A DNA stretch of 64,000 nucleotides from an uncultured Sulfitobacter sp. (GCA_947502265.1 CANMZB010000004.1:160019-224018); one strand, 5' to 3'; positions 1 through 8,844 are shown, counted from the first letter of the stretch. Notes: a model not told the origin generated them from the letters alone. A program made the numbers and translations.

Positions 1-368
1 GCGGCGCGTATCGCCCGGCTATTTGCCTCTCGCGGGCCAAAGCCCCATGCGCCGGTAACATCCCCCATGCCGATGTCGAAGGCACCACCCGAAAGGCGCC
101 CGACCTCCAGCCCCTTGGCAAGCACCGTCATCAATTCCGGCGGCGCGCAAATCCATGTGTCAACCGGTGCGCGATTAATCCGCATCAGATCGCTATCAGG
201 TTTCCATGTAGACATTTGACGGTCCACAATATCCACGCTTTGGGCCAGCGCCGCGCGGACCGGTTCGGGATCGGTTGCCGCAGCGGTATAAAACAGCGCC
301 GACCAACGGGTGCCCATGGTCGGGCCGTTCAATGCGTGACGCTTGAGATCAGTAAGTATCTTCGACAT
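1..368 (-). CDS. apbE: ApbE-family FAD:protein FMN transferase (partial, C-terminus beyond the window)
   Basis: The first 122 codons are visible, starting at ATG 366-368. The N-terminal part resembles ApbE: a GPTMGTRWSALFY stretch, then a VDRQMSTWKPDSDLMRIN stretch and a GGAFDIGMG motif, all typical of flavin transferases that attach FMN through a phosphoester to Thr/Ser of extracytoplasmic proteins. Its start lies inside the 3' end of the upstream PepSY-TM/flavoprotein gene (about 20-bp overlap), so the two are translationally coupled. No signal peptide is obvious at this start. The neighbouring DUF2271 protein carries a matching flavinylation-like motif, so it is the likely substrate. The identification is firm for family; the substrate is inference. 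Confidence 0.85.
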   Translation of the reverse strand, partial: MSKILTDLKRHALNGPTMGTRWSALFYTAAATDPEPVRAALAQSVDIVDRQMSTWKPDSDLMRINRAPVDTWICAPPELMTVLAKGLEVGRLSGGAFDIGMGDVTGAWGFGPREANSRAIRA

Positions 369-2556
369 AACGTCCCTCTGCTTTTAGTAACGCAGGTGTT
401 AATCCGCCGGATGTCAGAATGTCCGCCAGCGCATCGGCCACCCCTGCGGCCATATCGCGACCGCCGCACACCAGAACCTGCGCGCCATTGCCGATTAATC
501 CGGCAATCTGTGCCGCGTCACTGCGCAAGGCATCCTGTACATAGGTTCGCGTGCCGGTGCGGGAAAACGCGGTGGTGACCGAGGCAAGACGCCCGTCGCC
601 CTGCCAAATCTGCAACTCGTCTTCGTAAAACAGATCACCATCGGGATGCCGCGCCCCGAAATAAAGATGCATGGCGCGTCCCGCGTGATTTCCCCGCGCA
701 AAGCCTGCCAACGGACCGATCCCCGTTCCTGCACCGATCAAAATGACCGGTTTACGGTTCTTTGCAGGGCGAAAGTCGGGGTTGTGACGAATGAAGCCGG
801 TTACGTTGTCACCGACGGCCATATCCAGAAGCTGGCCCGAGCAAAGGCCGCCGAGATGCCGGCTGACGCAGATTTCGATAAATCCGTCGCCGCGCCCCGA
901 GGCCAGCGAATAAAACCGTGGCGCATGCGAACCTTCGGGTATGACCCCAAGCAGATCACCGGGCGAAAACCTGCCCACACCACGCCCCGCCAACCGCGCC
1001 CGAAGCCTGGGCTTGGGGATGGCAAAGCGCAGGATCGCGGCGGGGGTCTGCATCTTGCCACCATAATCGCGGCGCGAGATCAGGGACAACGTATGGCCGC
1101 GCGGGATCGCCGGGCGGTGCGACAGCTCCAATGGTTGACCAAGCGCTGCGCCCAGATCACGCCCCCAACGGGCGAACTCCTGTGGCGACTCGCGGTCAAT
1201 CATCGCCACCGGAAACATCTGCGCCCAGCCTTTATCCGCGGCCATACGGGTCACATCGAGAGCAAAGGCGCAGAATTCCGGAAACTTCCGGTCACCGAAC
1301 CCCAGCACGGCCAGCGGCATATGCGGGGCTTTTGGCAAGGCTGCCAGCCGGTCAAGGAACCCTTTGGCCGAGGCTGGCGCAGCCCCCTCGCCATAGGTGG
1401 CGGCCAATATGATCACGCGCCCGGACCGCCCATACCGGTCTGGCGCAAACTGCGACATGGGCGCGGCGTGAACCTTGTGGCCTATTTGCGTCAGGGCGGC
1501 ATGCAACGTTGCGGCAAAGCCCCAAGTACTGCCCCCTTCACTGCCGACCAGCAGGATCGTGTCGGCCTGCCCTGCCGCGACATTACCTTTGATCTGTGGC
1601 CGCGCATGGCGGGCCTGCACCCAGAGCACCACGCCAGTCACCGCCATGAACGGCGCACCAAGCGCCATCAATCCAAGAATTACCCCCAGCCAAGCCATCC
1701 CCTGTCCGGTGTGCAGCATATAGATTGTCTCGTTCACGCGGTGCCACAGGCCGGCATCGGTCCAGACCAGCATCCCGCCGGTGCCCTGATCAATGTACCC
1801 CTCGCCAGCAGTTGTTTTAAGCGTGAACACATCTGTAGGGTCATTCGGATAGGGAAAGGTTAACGCGCGCAGGGTTTCCACCCGCGTTTCGCGCAGCAAA
1901 GACATCGTTCCCGGTGTAGCCCCTGTTTGCTGGCTGGTTTCGGTCGGGAACGCCGGAACGCGGCCTTGGGGGAGCAAATCAAAGGTGCTGGCGGTCATGA
2001 ACAATGCCGTGGCCGATGACAACAGCAGACCCGCAACGGTCATCCGTGCCACTTCGACGTGCAACCGCCCCGTCAGCGGGCCACGCAGGCGCGAGAAGAA
2101 GCGCCGCCACCCGCCAACGCGCCGGAAGGTCAGCATCAGGCCCGTGATCGACAGAACCAGAAGCGCCCCCGCCCCTGCTGCTGCGCTGAGCCGCCCCGCA
2201 TCATCCAGAAACAGCGAGCGGTGCAGGTTGGTCATCCAGCGCCGGAAGGCGGACGGTTCATAATCGGCCACGCCAACACCGGTGGCGGGGTCGATAACCA
2301 CTGCGCCCGGCCGTCCACCGTCGAAATAGAACGCGGTGATCCGCCCCGAGGGCGCGCGGCGGATCTGTTCAACACCGGGGTAAGCTATGGCGATGCGATC
2401 CGCCAGCGTGGCGACATTCAGGTCCGGCTCGGACTGCGCCGGTGCCTGCACAGCCTCCAGCGCAGGAAAGACGCCAAGCACCGCGCCGCTGAGCGCCATA
2501 ACGGCAATCAGTAAAGCCGCGATCAGGCCGGGGAATTTATGCAGGGCGCGCAGCAT
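349..2556 (-). CDS. PepSY-TM / flavodoxin / ferredoxin-NADP reductase-type fusion, membrane flavin reductase
   Basis: This 735-residue protein fuses a PepSY-associated transmembrane region (about 1-330, several hydrophobic segments, first near residues 10-30) to a cytoplasmic flavodoxin-like domain (about 335-480, with ILLVGSEGGSTWGFAATL and AATYGEGAAPASA loops) and an FNR-like FAD/NAD(P) module (about 500-735, with RFYSLASG, GAGTGIGPLAGF and LVCGGRDMA motifs). The architecture is that of membrane flavin reductases that move NADPH electrons across the inner membrane. It sits between a DUF2271 protein and ApbE, so electrons may be passed to a flavinylated periplasmic partner. The electron route is inferred, not shown. 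Related to the sulfite-reductase-flavoprotein-like PepSY proteins linked to iron or heme reduction. Confidence 0.85.
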   Translation of the reverse strand: MLRALHKFPGLIAALLIAVMALSGAVLGVFPALEAVQAPAQSEPDLNVATLADRIAIAYPGVEQIRRAPSGRITAFYFDGGRPGAVVIDPATGVGVADYEPSAFRRWMTNLHRSLFLDDAGRLSAAAGAGALLVLSITGLMLTFRRVGGWRRFFSRLRGPLTGRLHVEVARMTVAGLLLSSATALFMTASTFDLLPQGRVPAFPTETSQQTGATPGTMSLLRETRVETLRALTFPYPNDPTDVFTLKTTAGEGYIDQGTGGMLVWTDAGLWHRVNETIYMLHTGQGMAWLGVILGLMALGAPFMAVTGVVLWVQARHARPQIKGNVAAGQADTILLVGSEGGSTWGFAATLHAALTQIGHKVHAAPMSQFAPDRYGRSGRVIILAATYGEGAAPASAKGFLDRLAALPKAPHMPLAVLGFGDRKFPEFCAFALDVTRMAADKGWAQMFPVAMIDRESPQEFARWGRDLGAALGQPLELSHRPAIPRGHTLSLISRRDYGGKMQTPAAILRFAIPKPRLRARLAGRGVGRFSPGDLLGVIPEGSHAPRFYSLASGRGDGFIEICVSRHLGGLCSGQLLDMAVGDNVTGFIRHNPDFRPAKNRKPVILIGAGTGIGPLAGFARGNHAGRAMHLYFGARHPDGDLFYEDELQIWQGDGRLASVTTAFSRTGTRTYVQDALRSDAAQIAGLIGNGAQVLVCGGRDMAAGVADALADILTSGGLTPALLKAEGRYVEDTY

Positions 2557-2579
2557 GGCAAGGTTCCTTTATTGTCGGC

Positions 2580-3050
2580 TTACATGTCGTAGGTGAAATC
2601 ACGGATGTAACGGCGTCCGCCCACCGGCTGCCCCGCGCCCGTTGTTGTCAGCGGGACGACGACTTCGGACGGGCTGTCGCGCATGTCCTCGACCGCGGCG
2701 TCGATGTGCAATTCATAGCCCGCATCAAACAGCGCATCCGCCAGATCAAGCGTGATTTTCAGCTGCCGCCCCGCGCCAACGCTGGCACCGGTGATGCCGT
2801 TGATCTCGGCAAGGTTACCCGCAGTTGCGCGATGCCAGTCGCTTAGGTGCTCGTAATATTTCGACTTGCCCCCCGCCATCCAGAGGCTGCCCATATAGGT
2901 GCCCTGTCCATCTGTGACGTAAAGCGCGAGGTAAACGCCATCGCCGCCATACCGGTTCATGTTGGTGGTCAGGATAACCGGCTTGGCAATCGCCAGCGCC
3001 GGAACGGTAAGGGCCGTGGTCAGTGCCAGGGCCGACAGAAGGGCTTTCAT
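2580..3050 (-). CDS. DUF2271 periplasmic protein with a flavinylation-like motif
   Basis: A 156-residue protein with a clear signal peptide (hydrophobic residues 3-22, cleavage near ALA-IAKP). The body matches the DUF2271 family as I recall it (GGDGVYLALYVTDGQGTYM, LWMAGGKSKYYEHLSDW). Residues 84-90 read NGITGAS, close to the D-x-x-(S/T)-G-A-(T/S) motif that ApbE enzymes modify, which would make Ser90 the FMN acceptor. The Asp of the consensus is Asn here. The gene lies 23 bp upstream of the PepSY-TM flavin reductase and shares its operon with apbE. A role as a covalently flavinylated periplasmic electron carrier is inferred from motif plus context. Confidence 0.75.
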   Translation of the reverse strand: MKALLSALALTTALTVPALAIAKPVILTTNMNRYGGDGVYLALYVTDGQGTYMGSLWMAGGKSKYYEHLSDWHRATAGNLAEINGITGASVGAGRQLKITLDLADALFDAGYELHIDAAVEDMRDSPSEVVVPLTTTGAGQPVGGRRYIRDFTYDM

Positions 3051-3224
3051 CGGGTATCTCCATACTTGGTTGTTTCGGGTTCTGTTTGGCGCAACAGGCT
3101 GATGCCTGCCTGACGCGAAACCGGAATTCGCTTCAGCTTGGCGTCAGGTTCAACAAGGCAAGGAAAAGCCCCGCCGCGCGGGATGCTGCGGCGGGGCAAA
3201 AAGGACAAACCAGACGAGCGGTGG

Positions 3225-3614
3225 TTACTCGATGACGGGCTTGGAGCCGGGCATGAACAACCCGTTGGCAGGCGGCTTCATCGTGCCGGTTGGCGCGGCA
3301 TTCCGGTTGCGGTCACGATCATCATCATCATCGTCGTCATCATCGTCATACTCGAATTCGACCACAGCCAGCGTCGCGGGATCGACCTTGACCTCGATCT
3401 CACGACCGGTCGCATCGCGGCCCTTGATTTCATAGCACCCATCGTCGGTCTTGATCCGACGCACGGTCCAGCCTCGGGCTTCGGCCATTTTCTGCACTGC
3501 TTCGCGCGGCTGCCAGTTGGCCATCGGCACGCGGCAATCGTCGTCATCGGCAAGGGCAGCACCCGCCGCACCAAGGCCAAGCAGTAGGGTCGCTGCAATC
3601 AGATATTTCTTCAT
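3225..3614 (-). CDS. Small periplasmic PepSY-domain protein with poly-Asp tract
   Basis: A 129-residue secreted protein: signal peptide at 1-22 (AALADDDD), then one PepSY-type domain (about 30-88, with the PREAVQKMAEARGWTVRRIK and EIKGRDATGREIEVKVDPATLAVV signatures). Two Cys (27 and 60) could form a disulfide. The C-terminal tail holds ten consecutive Asp (90-99) followed by RDRNRN, encoded by a GAT/GAC trinucleotide run, so its length may vary between strains. Such secreted PepSY proteins are often encoded beside QseBC-type two-component systems and PepSY-TM reductases, as here. Metal binding by the Asp run is possible but unproven. Confidence 0.8.
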   Translation of the reverse strand: MKKYLIAATLLLGLGAAGAALADDDDCRVPMANWQPREAVQKMAEARGWTVRRIKTDDGCYEIKGRDATGREIEVKVDPATLAVVEFEYDDDDDDDDDDRDRNRNAAPTGTMKPPANGLFMPGSKPVIE

Positions 3615-3673
3615 TATTCCATCTCCTGAAGCCTGTAGTTGATACAGCTTTATCGCCTACCGACCTGACGCTT

Positions 3674-3704
3674 ACCTGAAGGGCCGCGACGATCTGCTTC
3701 AGGT
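3674..3704. promoter_or_regulatory. Inverted repeat, candidate response-regulator operator
   Basis: A perfect 8-bp inverted repeat, ACCTGAAG (3674-3681) and CTTCAGGT (3697-3704), separated by 15 bp, lies in the 151-bp divergent region between the PepSY gene and the response-regulator gene. Its position suits control of both directions by the adjacent OmpR-type regulator. The assignment is inference from location and symmetry. Confidence 0.4.
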
Positions 3705-3765
3705 GCGCATCAGAATTGTGGAGGATAGATAACAGAGGTACAGATCAAGTCGGATTGGACAAACC

Positions 3766-4425
3766 ATGCGTGTGCTGCTGATCGAAGATGATACAATACT
3801 GGGGGCTGCGGTGCGCGACCAGATTGCTGCCGACGGGCATTCTGTCGACTGGGCCAAGCGGCTGGATGCTGCGGGTGAATATCTTGATGTCGCGACCTAT
3901 GATTTGATCCTGCTGGATCTGATGCTGCCAGACGGGCGGGGCCAGCCCTTCTTGCGGGCGCTCAGAAAGCGGGGCAGCGTGACGCCGGTGATCATCCTGA
4001 CCGCGCTCGACCAGATAAGCGACCGGATCGAGGGGCTGAATGCGGGTGCCGACGACTATATGGTCAAACCCTTCGATCTGACCGAGTTGTCGGCGCGGGT
4101 ATCGGCGGTGGCGCGGCGCTATTCGGGCAATCCGAACCCGTTGGTCACGCTGGGCGATCTGGAGGTTGACCTCGCCGCACGATCCGTTCGACGCAACGGC
4201 AATCCGGTGGCATTGACCGCCCGCGAATGGGTGCTGTTCGAAGCGTTCGTGCAACGTCCGGGCCAGCTTTTGTCAAAGGCGCAACTTGAGGAGCGTCTTT
4301 ATTCGTTCGAGTCGGAAATCGGGAGCAATACGATCGAGGTCCATGTCAGCCATTTACGCAAAAAGCTGGGGCGCGCACGGATCGAAACGGTGCGCGGGCT
4401 CGGATATCGGCTGGGCGCGGCATGA
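3766..4425 (+). CDS. OmpR/PhoB-family response regulator (QseB-like)
   Basis: A 219-residue regulator with an N-terminal receiver domain (acidic pocket E7 D8 D9, phospho-acceptor Asp51 in ILLDLMLPDGRG, Lys in the MVKPFDL motif) and a C-terminal winged-helix DNA-binding domain (about 125-217, with LTAREW and the EVHVSHLRKKLG recognition-helix region, ending VRGLGYRLG). It overlaps the histidine kinase gene by four bases (ATGA), so they form one operon. Divergent PepSY, DUF2271 and flavin-reductase genes are the obvious targets. Size and motifs are normal for the family. What the system senses cannot be read from the sequence. Confidence 0.93.
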   Translation: MRVLLIEDDTILGAAVRDQIAADGHSVDWAKRLDAAGEYLDVATYDLILLDLMLPDGRGQPFLRALRKRGSVTPVIILTALDQISDRIEGLNAGADDYMVKPFDLTELSARVSAVARRYSGNPNPLVTLGDLEVDLAARSVRRNGNPVALTAREWVLFEAFVQRPGQLLSKAQLEERLYSFESEIGSNTIEVHVSHLRKKLGRARIETVRGLGYRLGAA

Positions 4426-5762
4426 AACTGCCCGGCTCTTTGCAAGGCCGGTTGGCGCTGGCGCTTGGGTCGGGGTTGACGATGCTCTGGTTGGCAACAT
4501 CGTTGGTCACGGCGATCCTGCTGCGCAGCGAAATGAACGAAGTGTTCGATTCCACGCTGGAGGAAACCGCGCAGCGCATCCTGCCTTTGGCGGTTCTGGA
4601 CATCCTTGACCGTGAAGAAGAAGGTGCCAGCCAGCGCATTGCCACCCTGCGCCAGCATGAAGAGTTTTTCACCTACATCATACGAGACAATCAGGGGCGT
4701 GTTCTGCTGCGCTCGCACGCTGCGACCGATGCGGATTTTCCCGCGTTCGAAGGCATGGGGTTTCGCCAGACAGCGACGCATCGGCTGTACTATGACGCAG
4801 CACTTCAAGGCACGATCACCATCGCAGTCGCCGAGCCGCTCAGCCATCGTGACAAAGTGGCGCGGGAGGTTTTGATCGGGCTTGCCCTGCCGCTGGTTGT
4901 CGTCATTCCACTTGGCCTGTTCGGGGTGTTCTGGATCGTCCGGCGCAGCCTGCGCCCCGTGCGGCGATTCAGCGATGCCGTGGCGTGCCGTGGCGCGCGC
5001 GATCTTTCGGCGGTTGGCGATGGCAACCTTCCGGATGAAATCAAACCGGTGGCAAATGCCGTCAACGAGGTCTTGGAGCGACTTGCGCGCACGCTTGAGG
5101 CCGAACGCAGCTTTACCTCCAACGCCGCGCACGAATTGCGCACACCGCTGGCAGCCGCGCTCGCCCAGATCCAGCGGCTGATGGCTGAAACCACGGACTC
5201 TGCTACATCCCAAAGGGCGACAGAGATCGAGGTTGCTCTCATGCGATTGACCCGCCTCTCCCAGAAACTCATGCAGTTGGCGCGCGCCGAAGGCGGACGG
5301 TTGCGCCGCGAAACCGAGACGGACCTGCGCCCGGTTTTGAACATGGTGCTTGCTGAATTCGACAAGACGGCAGGACCAGCGCGCATCGAAAGAGAAATTG
5401 CGAACGATCCTGTTTTGTCAGACCTTGATCCGGACGCCTTCGCAATCGTCGTTCGCAACCTGATCGAAAATGCCCTGCGCCACGGCACCGGTGACATCGC
5501 CGTCAAATTGCACCTGAACGGGAAAGGGACGTTGCGGGTGATCAATGATGGCCTACCGGTTGCCCCCGAAACCCTGACGCAGTTGACCGCCCGGTTCGAG
5601 CGCGGGCAGACAAGCGCAAGGGGCAGCGGGCTGGGCTTGTCCATCGTGCAGGCAATTAGCGATGGGGCGCAGGCAACGTTGACCCTGCATTCTCCGGTGC
5701 CAGGTCGCTCCGACGGGTTCGAAGTGGTGTTCCAACTGCCGCGTCGTGCGCAAGCGGGTTGA
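4422..5762 (+). CDS. Sensor histidine kinase (QseC-like)
   Basis: A 446-residue membrane kinase with two transmembrane segments (about 11-34 and 152-173) bracketing a periplasmic sensor of about 115 residues. A HAMP-like linker follows, then the HisKA box (NAAHELRTPLAAAL, phospho-His237) and a HATPase domain with the N box (NLIENALRHG) and a G box (GSGLGLSIVQAI). It is translated from an ATGA overlap with the regulator gene. The periplasmic sensor has no motif I can name. Neighbouring PepSY and flavin-redox genes suggest a redox, metal or cell-envelope signal, which is inference. Confidence 0.93.
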   Translation: MKLPGSLQGRLALALGSGLTMLWLATSLVTAILLRSEMNEVFDSTLEETAQRILPLAVLDILDREEEGASQRIATLRQHEEFFTYIIRDNQGRVLLRSHAATDADFPAFEGMGFRQTATHRLYYDAALQGTITIAVAEPLSHRDKVAREVLIGLALPLVVVIPLGLFGVFWIVRRSLRPVRRFSDAVACRGARDLSAVGDGNLPDEIKPVANAVNEVLERLARTLEAERSFTSNAAHELRTPLAAALAQIQRLMAETTDSATSQRATEIEVALMRLTRLSQKLMQLARAEGGRLRRETETDLRPVLNMVLAEFDKTAGPARIEREIANDPVLSDLDPDAFAIVVRNLIENALRHGTGDIAVKLHLNGKGTLRVINDGLPVAPETLTQLTARFERGQTSARGSGLGLSIVQAISDGAQATLTLHSPVPGRSDGFEVVFQLPRRAQAG

Positions 5763-6316
5763 GTATCGCTTTTCAGATTCCAGACCCGGCAACTAAATCA
5801 ACGGATTATGAACCTGACCGGCCCGAATGCCTGATTTGCGACCAAGCCAGTATAGATACAACTATCCCTTGCACAGCGAGAGGAACGCGCCCGCAGATAT
5901 CTGGTTTTGGCGTTCCACAGCGTGGTGCTGACAGGGTTCTCCTATTGGTTGACGCCGCCGGGTGTCATGACGGCGGTGCTTTCGGTTCAATGGCGGGTCG
6001 CATCTGCGCAACGCGCGCAGGGCTGAAAGGTATCCGTGGTGGAAATATGCGACACGAATGCAAGCGGCGCGCGCCCTGCCCCATTCGACACAGAGGCAGC
6101 AAGCGCCAAGGGCATTGCGGTCATCGAGGTAGGCGACTGCCGCGAGGTGACCGATACTTCACACGCAACCAAAACCGCTTACGATGCGGCAAACGCGCTT
6201 TAGACTTTCGCAGGGCGCGCGGCATAAAAACGTTACTTTCCGCAGAGATTTAGAGGCGTTGTTGACATCTTCATCATAGTTTCACTGCATTGCTAATGAC
6301 ACTTTGCCCATCGTCG
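5763..6316 (+). other. Gene-poor stretch, possible remnant reading frame at 6036-6203
   Basis: No convincing gene in these 554 bases. A 55-codon frame from GTG 6036 to TAG 6203 has protein-like composition (VVEICDTNASGA, KGIAVIEVGDCREVT), but I recognise no family and see no ribosome binding site. It could be the tail of a decayed gene. An AT-rich stretch at 6245-6300 is a plausible promoter for the small secreted protein that follows. Confidence 0.25.
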
Positions 6317-6520
6317 ATGAGGATAAGTAAATTGAAACTAATCGCATTGGCCTTTTCGATTCCTGCCCTTTCAACACCTGCCGCTGCGCTTGAGATAATC
6401 AAGCGCGCGCAATACGGGCAGGCAGATTACGCGTCGGCCACGCCCGAAACCAGACGGGCAGGAGGAAACGAATACACAAAACAACTGAAGGCTGGGAGTT
6501 ACGGCAAGACAGGCCGCTAA
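6317..6520 (+). CDS. Small predicted secreted protein, unknown function
   Basis: From ATG 6317 the frame gives 67 residues: a short basic N-terminus (MRISKLK), a hydrophobic core (LIALAFSIPAL) and a plausible signal-peptidase site after PAAA, leaving a mature peptide of about 40 charged residues (EIIKRAQYGQADYAS, KQLKAGSYGKTG). An earlier in-frame ATG at 6290 would extend the signal sequence and is less likely. No family recognised. It precedes two cytochrome c genes on the same strand by about 140 bp, so a shared periplasmic role is possible but not shown. Confidence 0.4.
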   Translation: MRISKLKLIALAFSIPALSTPAAALEIIKRAQYGQADYASATPETRRAGGNEYTKQLKAGSYGKTGR

Positions 6521-6660
6521 AACGGATTCAAGCAATCTCGCCGATCCAAACCCGAATTAGGAATGCGTCAAGAATAGCGGAATATCGTCATCACGGTTCC
6601 ATTTTAAAAGTTTGCGTGCTACGATTTTTCAGCATTTTCAATCTCCACAGGAGAGTTTCC

Positions 6661-7146
6661 ATGAAGTTAACGTTTCCCTTAATCGGCGGCCTGCTGGTGG
6701 CTGGCTTGATTTCGACAGTTGCCATCAGTCAAAACAGTATTGATCCGGGCCACGCAAAAGCAATTGATGCGCGCCAGTCCCATATGCGTCTTAACTCCTT
6801 TAATCTGGGCCTGCTTGGTGGCATGGCCAAAGGCGAGATCGACTATAATGCCGATGCCGCAACAGCCGCTGCGGAAAATCTCGTAGCCCTCTCGCGGATG
6901 GATGAATCGCGCTACTGGCTGCCTGGAACCGACATGGAGACCCTGGGCAAGGAGCAAACCGAGGCGCTTGCCAAAATCTGGGCCGACGACAGCGAAATCG
7001 GCGAGCGCATGAAAACCATGACCGAGACGAGCGCGGCTATGGCCGCAGCGGCGGGCGGCGGGATTGAATCCCTACGTGGCGCGATGGGGCCGCTGGGCAA
7101 GGCCTGCGGCGGTTGTCACGAAGATTACCGCACTTCGGATGACTGA
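6661..7146 (+). CDS. Cytochrome c' (class II c-type cytochrome)
   Basis: A 161-residue periplasmic cytochrome. The start at 6661 follows an AGGAGAG ribosome binding site and gives a signal peptide (residues 1-23, ending VAIS-QN). The single heme site CGGCH lies close to the C-terminus (GKACGGCHEDYR), and Arg/Met-rich helices precede it (QSHMRLNSFNLGLLGGMAKG), the arrangement of four-helix cytochrome c' proteins. These high-spin hemes bind NO or serve as electron carriers. The next gene, 56 bp downstream, encodes a diheme cytochrome, so the two probably form one electron-transfer unit. Confidence 0.88.
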   Translation: MKLTFPLIGGLLVAGLISTVAISQNSIDPGHAKAIDARQSHMRLNSFNLGLLGGMAKGEIDYNADAATAAAENLVALSRMDESRYWLPGTDMETLGKEQTEALAKIWADDSEIGERMKTMTETSAAMAAAAGGGIESLRGAMGPLGKACGGCHEDYRTSDD

Positions 7147-7202
7147 CATCTGTTGACAGACGGGCGGCGGGGAGCTTCCCTCCGCTCGACGACGGAGGCA
7201 AT

Positions 7203-8081
7203 ATGGCAAAATTCTTGCGCTATCTGATCATTCTGGCCGTATTCGGGGCGCTTGTATTCTGGTATTTAACACGCCCCCAGCAGGCCGGTTCCGCCCTGTT
7301 TGAAGGCTTGCAAGGCGCTCCTGAACGCGGCGAAAATGTGTTTTGGGCAGGTGGCTGCGCCTCTTGCCACGCCGCACCGGGAGCAAAGGAAGACGCGCGT
7401 TTGGTGCTGGCAGGCGGTTACCGCATGATCAGCCCGTTCGGCACCTTCGTCGCGCCCAACATTTCGCCCTCGGCAGAGGGATTGGCGGGATGGAACGTGC
7501 AGGATCTTGCAAACGCCCTGCTGCACGGCACGTCCCCCGAAGGGCGACATTATTATCCGGCTTTTCCCTATGGCACTTACCAGCATATGGAGGCGCAGGA
7601 CATCGTCGACCTCAAGGCATTTATGGACACACTTCCGCCCTCGGATGTCGCCAACACGCCTCATGAGGTAGGATTTCCATTCACTGTAACGCGTGGCATC
7701 GGGTTGTGGAAACTGCTGAACCTGTCCCCCGACTGGGTGCTCGAAGACGCCGACACGCCGGAACTTGCGCGCGGGCGCTATCTGGTCGAGGCGCTGGGGC
7801 ATTGCGCAGAATGCCATACCCCGCGTGATATGACCGGCGGGCTGGATCACAGCCAGTGGATGACGGGGGCACCCAACCCGTCGGGCAAGGGTCGCATTCC
7901 GGGAATTTCGCCTGACAAACTGGATTGGAGCGCGACAGACATCGCGTATTATCTGGAAACGGGCCTGACGCCTGATTACGACAGCGCGGGCGGGCAGATG
8001 GTGTCGGTGATCGCCAATATGGGCCATTTGTCCAAAGAGGATCGTTCCGCAATTGCCACCTATCTCAAGGCTCTGCCGTAA
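7203..8081 (+). CDS. Membrane-anchored diheme cytochrome c
   Basis: A 292-residue protein with an uncleaved-looking N-terminal hydrophobic anchor (about residues 6-23) and two class I cytochrome c domains. Heme motifs are CASCH (about residue 53) and CAECH (about residue 205), with candidate axial Met residues downstream in each domain. This is the layout of cytochrome subunits that accept electrons from periplasmic dehydrogenases and pass them to the respiratory chain. A GGAGG site lies just upstream of ATG 7203, and it probably shares a transcript with the cytochrome c' gene. The electron donor is not encoded nearby. Confidence 0.85.
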   Translation: MAKFLRYLIILAVFGALVFWYLTRPQQAGSALFEGLQGAPERGENVFWAGGCASCHAAPGAKEDARLVLAGGYRMISPFGTFVAPNISPSAEGLAGWNVQDLANALLHGTSPEGRHYYPAFPYGTYQHMEAQDIVDLKAFMDTLPPSDVANTPHEVGFPFTVTRGIGLWKLLNLSPDWVLEDADTPELARGRYLVEALGHCAECHTPRDMTGGLDHSQWMTGAPNPSGKGRIPGISPDKLDWSATDIAYYLETGLTPDYDSAGGQMVSVIANMGHLSKEDRSAIATYLKALP

Positions 8082-8280
8082 AGTGTGCGCAAAACAAGGT
8101 TGAGGCGCAGGGCATTGCCCCGGCAGGTATTAAGCTTTCAAGACGTGCCGCCAGCCTATCACTTTGCTGTGGCAACCTGCATGTCGAGGTGTGCAATAAC
8201 TAACGCAGTTGTTCGACCAATTTTCAGCTATTTAAGGCGGGACGGGTTTTCATTCAGACCAACGCGCTTTGGGCAGGCTC

Positions 8281-8844
8281 TTACGCCTCCCACTCTCGCG
8301 CCAAGGGTTTGGAAATCGCCAAAAGGTCAATCGCGCGAGCGGCGATTTGCTCCACGATTTCTGCCACGCTGCGCGGGTTAAGGTAAAACGCCGGCACTGG
8401 CGGCAAGAGGATCGCCCCCATCTCGGTCACCGCGGTCATGTTGCGCAGATGCGCAAGCGTTAGGGGGGCTTCGCGCGTCAAAAGGATCAAACGCCGCCGC
8501 TCTTTTAACTGCACTCCTGCGGCGCGGGTCAGCAAATTGTCGTCAAGCCCATGTGCAATCGCTGCCAAGCTGCGCATGGAGCAGGGCGCAACGATCATCC
8601 CCGAAACCGGCACCGAACCAGAGGCGACACTGGCTCCGATATTGCCAATGTCATGGCAGCGTGTAGCCATCGCCTGCAAATCGCGCCACGCTGTTTCGCC
8701 ACATTCCGCGGCCAATGTGCGTTCGGCCGCAGCGCTGGCCACCAGATCAACCTCAACCCCCATCGCCAGCAATTGCCGCGCAACCGAGACGCCCAAACCC
8801 GCGCCAGATGCGCCAGCCACACCCAAGACCACACGCACGGTCAT
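8281..8844 (-). CDS. ubiX: Flavin prenyltransferase UbiX
   Basis: A 187-residue flavoprotein-family enzyme that joins a dimethylallyl group to FMN to make prenylated FMN, the cofactor of UbiD. Visible signatures are VVLGVAGASGAGLGVSVARQL at the N-terminus, VSGMIVAPCSMRSLAAIAHG in the middle and RLILLTREAPL followed by GAILLPPVPAFY near the C-terminus, all characteristic of UbiX/Pad1. Its start overlaps the ubiD stop (ATGA-type coupling), so cofactor synthesis and the decarboxylase are co-made. Length is normal. Confidence 0.93.
   Translation of the reverse strand: MTVRVVLGVAGASGAGLGVSVARQLLAMGVEVDLVASAAAERTLAAECGETAWRDLQAMATRCHDIGNIGASVASGSVPVSGMIVAPCSMRSLAAIAHGLDDNLLTRAAGVQLKERRRLILLTREAPLTLAHLRNMTAVTEMGAILLPPVPAFYLNPRSVAEIVEQIAARAIDLLAISKPLAREWEA

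Noticed and set aside
646..1863. Long plus-strand frame of 405 codons opposite the PepSY-TM flavoprotein gene
   Set aside because: It mirrors a GC-rich real gene on the other strand; its protein has no recognisable motif and composition rich in Arg, Pro and His, as is usual for antisense shadows.
4299..5213. Minus-strand frame of 304 codons opposite the histidine kinase
   Set aside because: Shadow of the kinase gene, with no family signature.
5759..6253. Plus-strand frame of 164 codons after the histidine kinase
   Set aside because: No ribosome binding site or motif; composition is Arg/Gly-rich. A different frame in the same stretch (6036-6203) looks slightly more protein-like and is mentioned only tentatively.
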